Origin: Gammaproteobacteria bacterium
GTDB taxonomy: Bacteria > Pseudomonadota > Gammaproteobacteria > Steroidobacterales > JABDMI01
Assembly (NCBI GenBank): GCA_013001575.1
Contig: JABDMI010000128.1
Span: 1 to 63,501 of the forward strand
Length of the DNA stretch: 63,501 nt
Direction: 5' to 3'
Position 1 is the first letter of the stretch. Each line of letters opens with the position of its first letter. Positions 1 through 8,155 of the stretch are shown here, in pieces. The notes under the pieces were generated by a model, which did no database searches, was not told where the DNA came from, and was given only the letters and a program-made list of their open reading frames with translations. Both the position numbers and the translations under genes were made by a program.

Positions 1-770
1 TTCTCATCCTCCAGGCAACGGATAAATTCGTCGAAATAAGCGCTTGCTGTTTTTAAGTCAAGTGAACCGGCTTCGTCCATCGCCGTGGCATAGCCGTCAC
101 GCCAGGCGATGAAAATATCCCGAATAATATCTCGCGGTACTTTTTCGGTGTCAACGGTGATGTAATTCACGCTAACATTCTTCAGGCCGTGTTGTTTTAA
201 AACCCGGTAGGCTTTACGTCCGATGCGTAAGTCGGTGCCAACATGCCGGGCAAAACCGAAGGCGCCTTTGAGAAAAAGATCTTCAACCTCGCTATTCACC
301 GATGAGCAATGAATCATGCCGTAGTCTTCGGGAATGATGTGTAACCAGCCGCCGGGCTTGGTGACCCGGATCATTTCTGTGATCACACGGTCGGCATCCG
401 GGACCGACTGCAGCATGTGTCGATTGACACAGAGATCAAAGCGGTCATCCTCGAAGGACAAGTTCATGGCATCGTCCACATTAAATTGCAGGCGTTGTGA
501 GAATTCGGTATGGCGTTGCGAGGCGTATTGCAAATGACTTTCGATCAGATCCACCCCGGTAATTGATGCCTCGGGCATTTGACGCGCCAGACGTCCACAG
601 ATCTCGCCACTGCCACAGCCCACATCCAGAATTTGCGCAGCTTGCGGAAGCTTGTAGCGTTTCAAAAAATTTACTTCCTGTGGCCAAATAGCCTCGGCCT
701 GGGCCTTGAGGGTACGCAGCATCGACTCATCGGCCATTTGCTTTTCTTGTGGATTGTGTTGGTGTGCCAT
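1..770 (-). CDS. SAM-dependent methyltransferase (C-terminus cut by window edge)
   Basis: An open frame runs from an ATG at 770 off the left edge, giving at least 256 residues. Residues 47-57 carry the class I methyltransferase motif I (ILDVGCGSGEI), followed by an acidic strand-end GVDL near residue 72 and a post-motif region around DDRFDLC and KPGG. This is the UbiE/Methyltransf_11-type fold that transfers a methyl group from S-adenosylmethionine. Nothing visible fixes the substrate. A GAGGAAG ribosome site lies about 7 bases before the ATG. The gene diverges from the MATE gene, with 60 bases between the two starts. The fold is clear; the role is unknown. Confidence 0.85.
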   Translation of the reverse strand, partial: MAHQHNPQEKQMADESMLRTLKAQAEAIWPQEVNFLKRYKLPQAAQILDVGCGSGEICGRLARQMPEASITGVDLIESHLQYASQRHTEFSQRLQFNVDDAMNLSFEDDRFDLCVNRHMLQSVPDADRVITEMIRVTKPGGWLHIIPEDYGMIHCSSVNSEVEDLFLKGAFGFARHVGTDLRIGRKAYRVLKQHGLKNVSVNYITVDTEKVPRDIIRDIFIAWRDGYATAMDEAGSLDLKTASAYFDEFIRCLEDE

Positions 771-830
771 TTTTTACTTCCTCAAACATCCACTGGTTAC
801 AATAGGCCAATATTTTATCTTAGAAATTAA

Positions 831-2204
831 ATGTCCAAACAAGTAAAAAAAGCCATTCTGGTTGAAGGCGAAGTCCAGTCCACACTCATTCGTTTAACCA
901 TTCCGATGGTATTCGGGATTTTGGCGATCGTGGGATTTGGTCTGGTGGACAGTTATTTCATCAGTTTACTCGGCACCAATGAATTGGCCGCGGTCGGGTT
1001 TACCTTTCCGGTTGGTATGGTTCTTACCAATGTTGCGATCGGTCTTGGTGTCGGGGTGGCATCGGTGTTATCCCGGATCATTGGCGGCGGTGACTCACAA
1101 CGCGCACAACGCATTGCCACCGACAGTATTTTTCTGGCGGTCATCCTGGTGAGTATCATTTCTGTGCTTGGCATTCTGACCATCGATCCATTATTCACAC
1201 TCCTGGGGGCGGTGCCGGAAGTACTAAGCGTGATTAAGGAATACATGGTTATTTATTACCTCGCCGTACCATTTTTGGTTGTGCCCATTGTCGGGAATAG
1301 CGCGATTCGAGCAACCGGTGATACGGTTACCCCGGCTAAAATTATGGTGCTTGCGGCGTTTGGGAATGCGGTGCTGGATCCCTTACTTATCTTTGGTTTA
1401 TTTGGTTTCCCGGAACTCGGGATTCGTGGAGCCGCCTACGCGACCCTGTTTGGCTGGATGTTTTCTACGGTGTGGGCCATGTGGATATTGCGTCGTCGCG
1501 AACATCTATTAACTTTCGAAAAACCCAAATGGGCCGAGGTTTTGCATTCCTGGCGCGATGTTCTGTACATCGGTGTACCAGCGGCAGCGACCTATTGTCT
1601 GGCACCGGTCGCGTCGGGCATTCTGATCGTGATTGTGGCCAATTACGGTACCGAAGCGGTGGCGGCCTTTGGGGTGAGTGAACGCATCCGCCCGATTGCT
1701 GCAATTGTTGCCTTGGGCTTGTCGTCCTCGCTTCCGGTATTTATCGGGCAGAATTTTGGTGCCGAGCGTCACGACCGGGTGGCCGAAAGTATTCGCGTAT
1801 CCATCAAATTGATTGTGATCACCCAGTTGATCGTTACCGTGCTCTTGTTTAGTTTGTCGAAACCCATTGCCCTGGCTTTTAGTAAAGAACCCGAAGTGAT
1901 CTCCTTGATCATCAGCATGTTGATGATAATCCCGATCAGTTATCTCGGGCTTGGTATTGCCATAATTTGCAGTTCGGCATTCAATGCCGTGAATAAACCG
2001 TATTACGCCATGGTAATGAATGTGGCGCGATTGTTTTTGTGTTTACTGCCGATGGCGTGGCTGGGTTCGGTCTTTTACGGTCTCAACGGGTTGTTCTGGG
2101 GTATCACCATTGGTTATCTGGCCGCCGGCCTGATCGCGGTTGTGTGGATGCGTAAGGAATTTTTGCAATTAGAATCATTAGAAGCGGCTTCGGATGTTGC
2201 ATAA
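831..2204 (+). CDS. MATE family multidrug/cation antiporter
   Basis: The 457-residue protein is almost entirely hydrophobic, with about twelve predicted membrane helices in two similar halves. The N-terminus has the typical MATE pattern: a charged lead, then LIRLTIPMVFGILAIVGFGLVDSYFISLLGT, described here only by its start (residues 20-30) and the GxVDSYF signature near residue 41. MATE proteins export drugs or metabolites in exchange for Na+ or H+ across the inner membrane. The ATG at 831 has only a weak ribosome site. It is followed after 31 bases by a lipoprotein gene. The subfamily and substrate cannot be set from sequence alone; a second, DinF-like MATE lies at 6291-7616. Confidence 0.9.
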   Translation: MSKQVKKAILVEGEVQSTLIRLTIPMVFGILAIVGFGLVDSYFISLLGTNELAAVGFTFPVGMVLTNVAIGLGVGVASVLSRIIGGGDSQRAQRIATDSIFLAVILVSIISVLGILTIDPLFTLLGAVPEVLSVIKEYMVIYYLAVPFLVVPIVGNSAIRATGDTVTPAKIMVLAAFGNAVLDPLLIFGLFGFPELGIRGAAYATLFGWMFSTVWAMWILRRREHLLTFEKPKWAEVLHSWRDVLYIGVPAAATYCLAPVASGILIVIVANYGTEAVAAFGVSERIRPIAAIVALGLSSSLPVFIGQNFGAERHDRVAESIRVSIKLIVITQLIVTVLLFSLSKPIALAFSKEPEVISLIISMLMIIPISYLGLGIAIICSSAFNAVNKPYYAMVMNVARLFLCLLPMAWLGSVFYGLNGLFWGITIGYLAAGLIAVVWMRKEFLQLESLEAASDVA

Positions 2205-2235
2205 TAGACATCTGAATGTTGCTCCGGAGTAGAAA

Positions 2236-2697
2236 ATGAAAATCCTGAATCGCTCGCTAATTTTGTTGTTGGCCTTTTTAATGTGCAGTTGTTCGTCCTT
2301 GTCATCGATGGTGGAAAGACCGCAGCTCAGTGTGGACGACTTTAGACTCACCGATGCCAGTTTATTCCGACAAACTTTTAAAGTGCGCCTTAAAGTGGAT
2401 AATCCCAACTCCTTTGCCTTGCCGATTCTCGGGCTGGATTACGGTGTGAATATCGCCGGCGTGGACATTACCCAGGGAACCACCAACGAAGGTGTACGCA
2501 TCCCCGGCAATGGCAGTGATTATCTGGAGATTGATTTCGATACCAATCTAATGAAGTCTTTGCCCGATCTGATGGACGTGGTCAAAAGCGGTGGTAAAAA
2601 TCTGGATTACAAACTTGATGGCAATGTGCGTCTGGGTAATGCTTTTTTCAAACAACTGCCGTTTAGTAAATCCGGAACGTTTGACTTAAGGTTATAA
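2236..2697 (+). CDS. LEA type 2 (WHy domain) family lipoprotein
   Basis: This 153-residue protein starts with a signal peptide ending in a cysteine cluster (LMCSCSS, residues 16-22), probably a lipoprotein site although the lipobox is not ideal. The rest matches the LEA_2/WHy pattern: a beta-rich domain with VKVDNPNSFALPI-like text near residues 52-64, where the NPN turn is typical. Proteins of this class are periplasmic or envelope lipoproteins of unclear role, with a link to desiccation tolerance in plants. GGAG precedes the ATG. It ends 7 bases before the VanY-like gene and is probably cotranscribed with it. Confidence 0.75.
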   Translation: MKILNRSLILLLAFLMCSCSSLSSMVERPQLSVDDFRLTDASLFRQTFKVRLKVDNPNSFALPILGLDYGVNIAGVDITQGTTNEGVRIPGNGSDYLEIDFDTNLMKSLPDLMDVVKSGGKNLDYKLDGNVRLGNAFFKQLPFSKSGTFDLRL

Positions 2698-2704
2698 ATT
2701 TCAC

Positions 2705-3238
2705 GTGTCTCACACTAATCAACAAAAATTTGATCGATTTTTAAAACAGTCAGATCTTGATCCTGGTTTATTCAAGGAGCGCAATCTACCGGTTTTTGAA
2801 GACGCCAGCGATCTGGTGATTGCCGATGTCGCACAAAGCGGGCGCGAGCATTTATTAATACCGCAAGCCGCCAAAGCCTGGATGCGGATGCGAAATAAAG
2901 CCTTTATGGATGGCGTGAGTTTGATCATGGTGTCCGCCTTTCGAGGCTTTGATCGCCAGGTCGAGATCGTGCAGCACAGCATTGCGCAAGGTCAAAAACT
3001 CGAGGAAATCTTCAAAACCAGTGCGCCCCCCGGTTGCAGCGAGCATCATTCCGGTCGCGCGATCGATATTGGTACTATGGGTTGTGATCCCTTGTCGCAA
3101 GAATTTGCGGATACAGATGCCTTCGACTGGCTGGAAGTGAATGCTGAAAAGTATGGTTTTAAATTGTCATATCCGCCCAATAACCCATTCGGTTTCGATT
3201 ACGAACCCTGGCACTGGTGTTTCCATGAGCAAACATGA
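2705..3238 (+). CDS. VanY/DdcY-type D-Ala-D-Ala carboxypeptidase (peptidase M15)
   Basis: The 177-residue protein carries the M15 zinc site: SEHHSGRAID at residues 112-121 gives the SxHxxGxAxD motif with His114 and Asp121 as ligands, and EPWHW at 167-171 gives the catalytic Glu and the third ligand His170. Family members trim the terminal D-alanine from peptidoglycan stems. No signal peptide is visible, so the protein is either cytoplasmic, acting on recycled peptides, or its true start lies elsewhere. The start is GTG, 7 bases after the lipoprotein gene. Its last 14 bases overlap the next gene, which suggests coupled translation. Confidence 0.8.
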   Translation: MSHTNQQKFDRFLKQSDLDPGLFKERNLPVFEDASDLVIADVAQSGREHLLIPQAAKAWMRMRNKAFMDGVSLIMVSAFRGFDRQVEIVQHSIAQGQKLEEIFKTSAPPGCSEHHSGRAIDIGTMGCDPLSQEFADTDAFDWLEVNAEKYGFKLSYPPNNPFGFDYEPWHWCFHEQT

Positions 3239-3593
3239 GGAATTTAAGAATATTTTCAGTAAGCTCAGAGCCATTCTTAAACAACATGAGAATAAACTGG
3301 TCGTGGTCAAGAATACGGAAGATAATTATTATCTCGACACAGCGCATATTATGAAAAACCAAAAACCTTTGTTTTTCGGAGCCACAAATATTAAAAAGAA
3401 TTACGTCAGTTATCATTTGATGCCGGTGTATGTAAACCCCGAACTGCTAAGTGGTATTTCTCCCGAGCTTGAAAAACGTCGTCAGGGAAAATCCTGCTTT
3501 AATTTCAAAACCAGCGACCCTGTGCTTTTCAAAGAGCTTGCCAAGATCACCCGGGCCGGGATTGCCGATTACAAAAGTCAGGGCTATTTGTAA
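3225..3593 (+). CDS. Small DUF1801-like protein
   Basis: A 122-residue protein starting at the ATG overlapping the end of the peptidase gene; the frame is open further upstream, but that would overlap the peptidase more deeply. The middle (VSYHLMPVYVNPELL, about residues 66-80) and the C-terminal part with GKSCFNFK and a final helix resemble the DUF1801/YdhG-like fold of small cytoplasmic proteins of unknown function. No signal peptide or membrane segment is present. It is cotranscribed with the two genes before it. The family assignment is from pattern memory and moderately sure. Confidence 0.6.
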   Translation: MSKHEEFKNIFSKLRAILKQHENKLVVVKNTEDNYYLDTAHIMKNQKPLFFGATNIKKNYVSYHLMPVYVNPELLSGISPELEKRRQGKSCFNFKTSDPVLFKELAKITRAGIADYKSQGYL

Positions 3594-3803
3594 GAGTGAA
3601 CCATGGCGATTTGTGTTTTATGTTCCTAAACTTGAAAAACATGTCGGTATTCTCAAAATTAGTGAATCAGGATTCGATCTTGGTAAAGTTGTCAAGCGAT
3701 CTGGAAACCGGCGAATGGCATAAGCGAAATCGGAAATTGTTAACGCAGTCGGAACATGATTGTGGTTACCGTATAATCGTTGCTGAACTAACCGGCTGAC
3801 ACT

Positions 3804-4328
3804 ATGCAATCCAATATTATTACTCTCAGGCAATTAAACCTAAGTGATCTTAGTACGCTGCAAGAACTTGGCAAAAGAACATTTCTTGAAACTTTCGGAG
3901 ATTCTAATTCTGATGCGGACATGCAAGAGTATTTGAGTAAAGCATTTACCGAGACAACTCTTAAAAATGAGATGTTAGACCCGGAGTCGAAATTTTTCTT
4001 TGCGGAAACTGACGCTGAGACTTGCGGCTATCTCAAGATCAATTGGGGCAAGGCACAAACCGAGGAATCTCGTAAGGATGCTCTGGAAATTGAGCGGATC
4101 TATGTACTTTCAGCCTACCAGGGTTACAAGATCGGGAAACAATTGTTTCACTACGCAATCGACCTGGCCAAACAGCGGGAATTTTCGCAAGTCTGGCTAG
4201 GGGTTTGGGAGAAAAACACCAAGGCTATCGAGTTTTATAAAAGACAGGGGTTTGAAATTTTTGACACCCACACCTTTACGCTGGGTAGTGATGCACAAAC
4301 AGATTATTTGATGAGCAAGGATTTATGA
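3804..4328 (+). CDS. GNAT family N-acetyltransferase
   Basis: A 174-residue GNAT protein. The acetyl-CoA binding motif A is at about residues 97-115: a strand EIERIYVLSAY followed by the QGYKIGK loop. Motif B (VWLGVWEKNTKAIEFYKRQGFE) is near 131-152, of which the NTKAIEFY core is diagnostic. The overall pattern is close to PaiA-like polyamine or small-molecule acetyltransferases, but the acceptor is not known. It stands alone, ending 36 bases before the convergent ZntB-like gene. The 210 bases before it hold no convincing gene. Confidence 0.85.
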   Translation: MQSNIITLRQLNLSDLSTLQELGKRTFLETFGDSNSDADMQEYLSKAFTETTLKNEMLDPESKFFFAETDAETCGYLKINWGKAQTEESRKDALEIERIYVLSAYQGYKIGKQLFHYAIDLAKQREFSQVWLGVWEKNTKAIEFYKRQGFEIFDTHTFTLGSDAQTDYLMSKDL

Positions 4329-4364
4329 CGATAGAGTTCCCACAGGCTTAAGACTGCAAACTGT

Positions 4365-5351
4365 TTACATCCATTTCATAATCTTAAAAATTGCAACAGT
4401 TGCAGCACCGGTAAGTGCAATGACCGCCGAAGTGATCCAGAACCCCAATGGCGATTCAAGCAGCGGCATACCGCCCACGTTCATGCCCATCATGCCGGCG
4501 ATCAGGCCCAGCGGTAGAAATATCGCCGCCACCACCGCCAAAACCAACATGGTGCGATTCATTTCCTCGGCGCGTTTATCCACCAACTGATCATACACAA
4601 TTGCAGCACGTTCCCGTACTGCGTCTAGTTCCTCGGTCAGACGCGTGGTCTGGTCGCTGCCTTCGCGTAAGCGCAGACGGTCACGGTCGGTGATCCAGGG
4701 AAAATTCTGTATAGCCAGACTGTTCAAGGCATCGCGCTGTGGTGCCAGATAACGCCGTATCATGATCGCTTTGCGACGTAATTCGCCCAGGCCGACCCGC
4801 AAGCTTCCGGCATCCGCGTCCAGTACCTGTTCTTCCAAGTCATCAACTTCGGCATTCAGGTCGGTTACGGTCGGGGCCATGTAAGTTGCGATGTGTATCG
4901 CCAGGTCAGCGACAAAATCTCCCGGGGTAAGTGGTGGTCGCTTGCTGATAAATTGCTGCAAAAGACTATCTACTGCGCGTAAATTCCTTCCTTGCACTGT
5001 AACAATGCGGTGAGGCTCAATCCACATACGAAGTGCAACCATATCTTCAGGTTCGCCGCCCGGATTGAAATTAATGCCCCGCAAATTAAGTAAAACACCA
5101 TCGCCATGTGGTGTGGCACGCGGGCGAGTGTCCTCAGCCAGTAAGGATTCAGTTACCGTAGCATCAATATCCGGATCACGAATCAACCAGTCTTGAACAT
5201 TGGGGTCGCTGCGATTGAGATGTATCCAGTGAAAGCCTTCGCCTTTTTGGATGTTCTCAAGCTGGGAAAAATCCAGTTGTTGAGCGTTGCCGTTACGGCC
5301 AACCAACCAGAAATGCAAAAACCCCTCCGAGGTAGTTAGCTGTTGTGACAT
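4365..5351 (-). CDS. zntB: ZntB-like zinc transporter (CorA superfamily)
   Basis: The 328-residue protein has the CorA/ZntB layout: a long soluble N-terminal domain rich in helices, then two C-terminal membrane helices. The loop between them contains the family signature GMN at residues 289-291, inside GMMGMNVGG. The soluble part has ZntB-like features such as RDPDIDATVTESLL and WIEPHRIVTVQGR. ZntB moves Zn2+ across the inner membrane; the original view of efflux has been revised toward proton-linked uptake. It is followed on the same strand by nothing, and is preceded by the MscS gene 14 bases upstream, so the two are likely one operon. Confidence 0.85.
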   Translation of the reverse strand: MSQQLTTSEGFLHFWLVGRNGNAQQLDFSQLENIQKGEGFHWIHLNRSDPNVQDWLIRDPDIDATVTESLLAEDTRPRATPHGDGVLLNLRGINFNPGGEPEDMVALRMWIEPHRIVTVQGRNLRAVDSLLQQFISKRPPLTPGDFVADLAIHIATYMAPTVTDLNAEVDDLEEQVLDADAGSLRVGLGELRRKAIMIRRYLAPQRDALNSLAIQNFPWITDRDRLRLREGSDQTTRLTEELDAVRERAAIVYDQLVDKRAEEMNRTMLVLAVVAAIFLPLGLIAGMMGMNVGGMPLLESPLGFWITSAVIALTGAATVAIFKIMKWM

Positions 5352-5365
5352 GATATATACCTTGA

Positions 5366-6214
5366 CTACTCTGACACTGAATGTATTACGCGTTGCGGGA
5401 ATGGTATCTCAATCCCTGCATCATCAAAAGCTTTTTTCACCGCGATGCGCAGCTCTGTGGCATTGGCTCGCCATTGCTCTCGTGGGAACCAGCAACGCGC
5501 GGTGAAATTTATGGAGCTGTCGGCAAATTCATCCACAAAGACCTCGGGCTCACCGGGTTCGGTGGTCATATTTTCTTGTTCACGCATGACCTTGAATAAC
5601 AATTCGCGTGCTTTATCCAGATTGGTGTCATAACTAACACCGATGTTCACAGTGGCGCGCCGCACGTCATAACGGTCGAAATTTTGAATTCGGCTACCCC
5701 AGATCTGGGCATTGGGTGCGGAAACGAAAAGGCCATCAACGGTTTTTAGAATGGTGGTAAAAATTCCCACTTCCACCACGGTTCCAGTGGCGCCAGATGT
5801 TTCGATGAATTCACCAACCCGTAATGGCCGCAAGAACAGCAGCATGATTCCGGCAGCGATATTCGACAAAGTACCTTGCAGCGCCAAACCAATGGCTAAA
5901 CCAGCCGCTGCCAAAATCGCGATCAGACTGCTGATCGGGATACCAACGTAGGAAAGCGCAACCAATACGGCAATGACCATAACCAAGGCGCGGGTTATTT
6001 TGCCCAAGAGGGGCTTAACCGTGGCATCGATGGCTGAATCATCCGCTTTCGCTAGCGCAGCTTTGACCAGGCGCTTGGCCCAATGCGATAATAACCAGCC
6101 AATGAAAAGTATAAAGATTGCAATCAGGCCTTTGGTCGCATACCCGAACATGACATCATTGGCCGGTAACATCCCGCCAAATTTTTCATTGAGTGAGTTT
6201 AAGAATTCTTGCAT
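5366..6214 (-). CDS. MscS family small-conductance mechanosensitive channel
   Basis: A 282-residue MscS protein. Three membrane helices occupy roughly residues 25-135. The third is the Gly/Ala-rich pore helix (LAAAGLAIGLALQGTLSN region, about 104-121), followed by the beta domain with the typical RPLRVGEFIE stretch near 131-140 and a C-terminal alpha/beta domain ending in PFPQR. Members open under membrane tension and release solutes in hypo-osmotic shock. The length equals the compact MscS of E. coli (286). It lies 14 bases before the zntB-like gene on the same strand. Confidence 0.92.
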   Translation of the reverse strand: MQEFLNSLNEKFGGMLPANDVMFGYATKGLIAIFILFIGWLLSHWAKRLVKAALAKADDSAIDATVKPLLGKITRALVMVIAVLVALSYVGIPISSLIAILAAAGLAIGLALQGTLSNIAAGIMLLFLRPLRVGEFIETSGATGTVVEVGIFTTILKTVDGLFVSAPNAQIWGSRIQNFDRYDVRRATVNIGVSYDTNLDKARELLFKVMREQENMTTEPGEPEVFVDEFADSSINFTARCWFPREQWRANATELRIAVKKAFDDAGIEIPFPQRVIHSVSE

Positions 6215-6290
6215 GTGAGCTCCCGTTTAGAATGCATAGTTTAATACATATAGCTTCAGTTAAAAAAATTTCAAGTTCATGACGCCGGTT

Positions 6291-7616
6291 TTAAAATTCG
6301 AAAAGCTTATTCCTGTCCTTATGTAAAAACACCGCGCGGGCAATTAAAAACAGCATAAAGGCCGCCCACAGTCCGTGATTACCAAAATTGATCAGGACCA
6401 GAGCAATCGGAATAAACACCAAGAAGGTGGAAGCCAGCATATTGAGCATCATCTCTTTGGTCTTGGTCGCACCAATGAAAATCCCGTCATACACAAAACA
6501 CCACACGGAAACGATGGGCGAGATGATCAGCCAGAACAAATACTCTTTTGCCAGTTCGCGAATCTGTTCGATATCGGTGAGCAAATTAATAATGCCTTTA
6601 CCGAAAAGTAAAAAGACCAGGGTAAATCCAACGGCAATTCCTGCTGCCCACTGAAAAGCAATGCGCATGGCTTTTTGTAAGCCCGATTTATTTTTCTCAC
6701 CCGTTGCTCTACCGACCAGGGCCTCGGCGGCGTGGGCAAAACCGTCCAGTCCGTAAGCCAAGATCGCCTGAAAATTAATTAATACAGCATTTGCCGCAAG
6801 TATCGAGTCGCCAAAGCGGGCGCCTTGCGCGGTAAAAAAAGCAAAAGCCGTCATTAAAGACAGCGTACGCACCAGGATGTGGGAATTGACGGTAAAGAAC
6901 CGTTTTAACTTGCTAAAGTCAAAAATTTCCTGCCGGTTCCAGCTGCCAGGATGACGCTGCAACAAGACTCTCCAATAAACCAGTCCGGCGCCCAAGCCGC
7001 AAAACTCGGCGATAACAGAAGCCAGGGCAACACCGTCTACATCCATGCCGAGTTGGGTAACAAACACGATGTCGAGAATAATGTTGATAAAGTTTGTGGT
7101 GAATAACATCAACATCGGGCCTCGCCCGCTTTGCATGCCGAGGAACCAGCCAATTAAAACAAAATTCGCCAAAACCGCCGGCGCACTCCAGATTCGCCAC
7201 TGAAAGTATTTGATGGCGGTTTCAGTCACGATCGGACTGGCTTGTAACCAGTGCAAGGTCAAGCTCAGGGGTTTTTGAATCAGCAATAATGTGGTTGCCA
7301 GGGCGATGGCAACCATGATGGCTTGCATGAACACACTGCGCACTTCGGAATGCTGGTTTTTTCCATAGGCCTGGGCGATAAGTCCGGTGGTTCCCATGCG
7401 CAGAAAATTCATGCCCATGTATATAAAATTGAACAACACCGCCCCTACAGCCACGGCCGCCAAATAATGTGCACTGTCCAAATGGCCCATTACCGCAGTG
7501 TCGACAACACCCAAAAGTGGAATCGACAAGCTCGACAAGATCATCGGGGTCGCGAGATTTAAAACATCGCGATGTGAATAATTATGAGGGGTTTTTGAAT
7601 TGATCTGTACCGACAC
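6291..7616 (-). CDS. MATE family efflux transporter, DinF-like
   Basis: A 441-residue polytopic protein with about twelve helices. The N-terminus reads VLNLATPMILSSLSIPLLG then VDTAVMGHL (residues 18-46), the hallmark of the DinF branch of the MATE family. It would export drugs or bile-salt-like compounds with Na+ or H+. It is distinct from the MATE protein at 831-2204, which lacks the VDTAVMG string. Downstream on the same strand is the MscS gene after 76 bases; panD lies 32 bases upstream on the same strand. Confidence 0.88.
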   Translation of the reverse strand: MSVQINSKTPHNYSHRDVLNLATPMILSSLSIPLLGVVDTAVMGHLDSAHYLAAVAVGAVLFNFIYMGMNFLRMGTTGLIAQAYGKNQHSEVRSVFMQAIMVAIALATTLLLIQKPLSLTLHWLQASPIVTETAIKYFQWRIWSAPAVLANFVLIGWFLGMQSGRGPMLMLFTTNFINIILDIVFVTQLGMDVDGVALASVIAEFCGLGAGLVYWRVLLQRHPGSWNRQEIFDFSKLKRFFTVNSHILVRTLSLMTAFAFFTAQGARFGDSILAANAVLINFQAILAYGLDGFAHAAEALVGRATGEKNKSGLQKAMRIAFQWAAGIAVGFTLVFLLFGKGIINLLTDIEQIRELAKEYLFWLIISPIVSVWCFVYDGIFIGATKTKEMMLNMLASTFLVFIPIALVLINFGNHGLWAAFMLFLIARAVFLHKDRNKLFEF

Positions 7617-7648
7617 GTTGTGGTCGCTTCAAGCGCTGGGGCTTTTGA

Positions 7649-8032
7649 TTATTTTGGCGTGTGTAGATGGTTTACCGATTCTTCTTCCACCAGGTACTTC
7701 ACAAAACGGTTTTCTTTATCGACCAGAATAACTTTTTGTTTAATTTGTTTTTTGGAGTAGGCAAACGCAATAATGATGACTTCGTCACCTTCTTTGATCA
7801 GGTGGGCGGCCGCACCATTCATGCAGATCACCCCGGACCCGGGTTCGCCGGCGATTACGTAGGTTTCCAGACGCGAGCCGCGTGTATTGCTGACCACCAA
7901 CACTTTTTCGCCATCCCAGATATCCACACGCTCGAGTAACTCCGAGTCGATAGTAATACTGCCGATGTAACCGAGATTGGCCTCGGTGACTGTGGCATTA
8001 TGGATTTTGGCGTGCATTAATTCGCGTTTCAC
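7649..8032 (-). CDS. panD: Aspartate 1-decarboxylase
   Basis: The 127-residue protein has the self-cleavage site of the pyruvoyl enzyme: YIGS at residues 22-25, cleaved between Gly24 and Ser25 to form the pyruvoyl group, the same numbering as E. coli PanD. Downstream, NTRGSRLETYVI and GVICMNGAAAHL are conserved in the family. It converts L-aspartate to beta-alanine for pantothenate and coenzyme A synthesis; two later coenzyme A genes (coaD, coaBC) also lie in this window, but not next to it. The maturation factor PanZ is not visible here. Confidence 0.95.
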   Translation of the reverse strand: MKRELMHAKIHNATVTEANLGYIGSITIDSELLERVDIWDGEKVLVVSNTRGSRLETYVIAGEPGSGVICMNGAAAHLIKEGDEVIIIAFAYSKKQIKQKVILVDKENRFVKYLVEEESVNHLHTPK

Positions 8033-8155
8033 AACACTACCTATTTAGTGATCGTCTTGATCGGGATAAACAACAGCCAGCTTTGGCCAGCGAGCGAGCA
8101 TTGTAGTTAAAAAAGCCCCAAAAATCTGCGCCAGAGCGTTAATTCCGCTAAAAAA

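Noticed and set aside
334..537. A 67-residue plus-strand frame inside the first methyltransferase gene
   Set aside because: It is a shadow of the minus-strand methyltransferase, whose own frame is open through to the edge and carries motif I.
3596..3799. A 67-residue frame with a GTG start after the DUF1801-like gene
   Set aside because: No family pattern, poor amino acid composition and no good ribosome site; overlapping frames in this 210-base gap look equally random. Better treated as noncoding.
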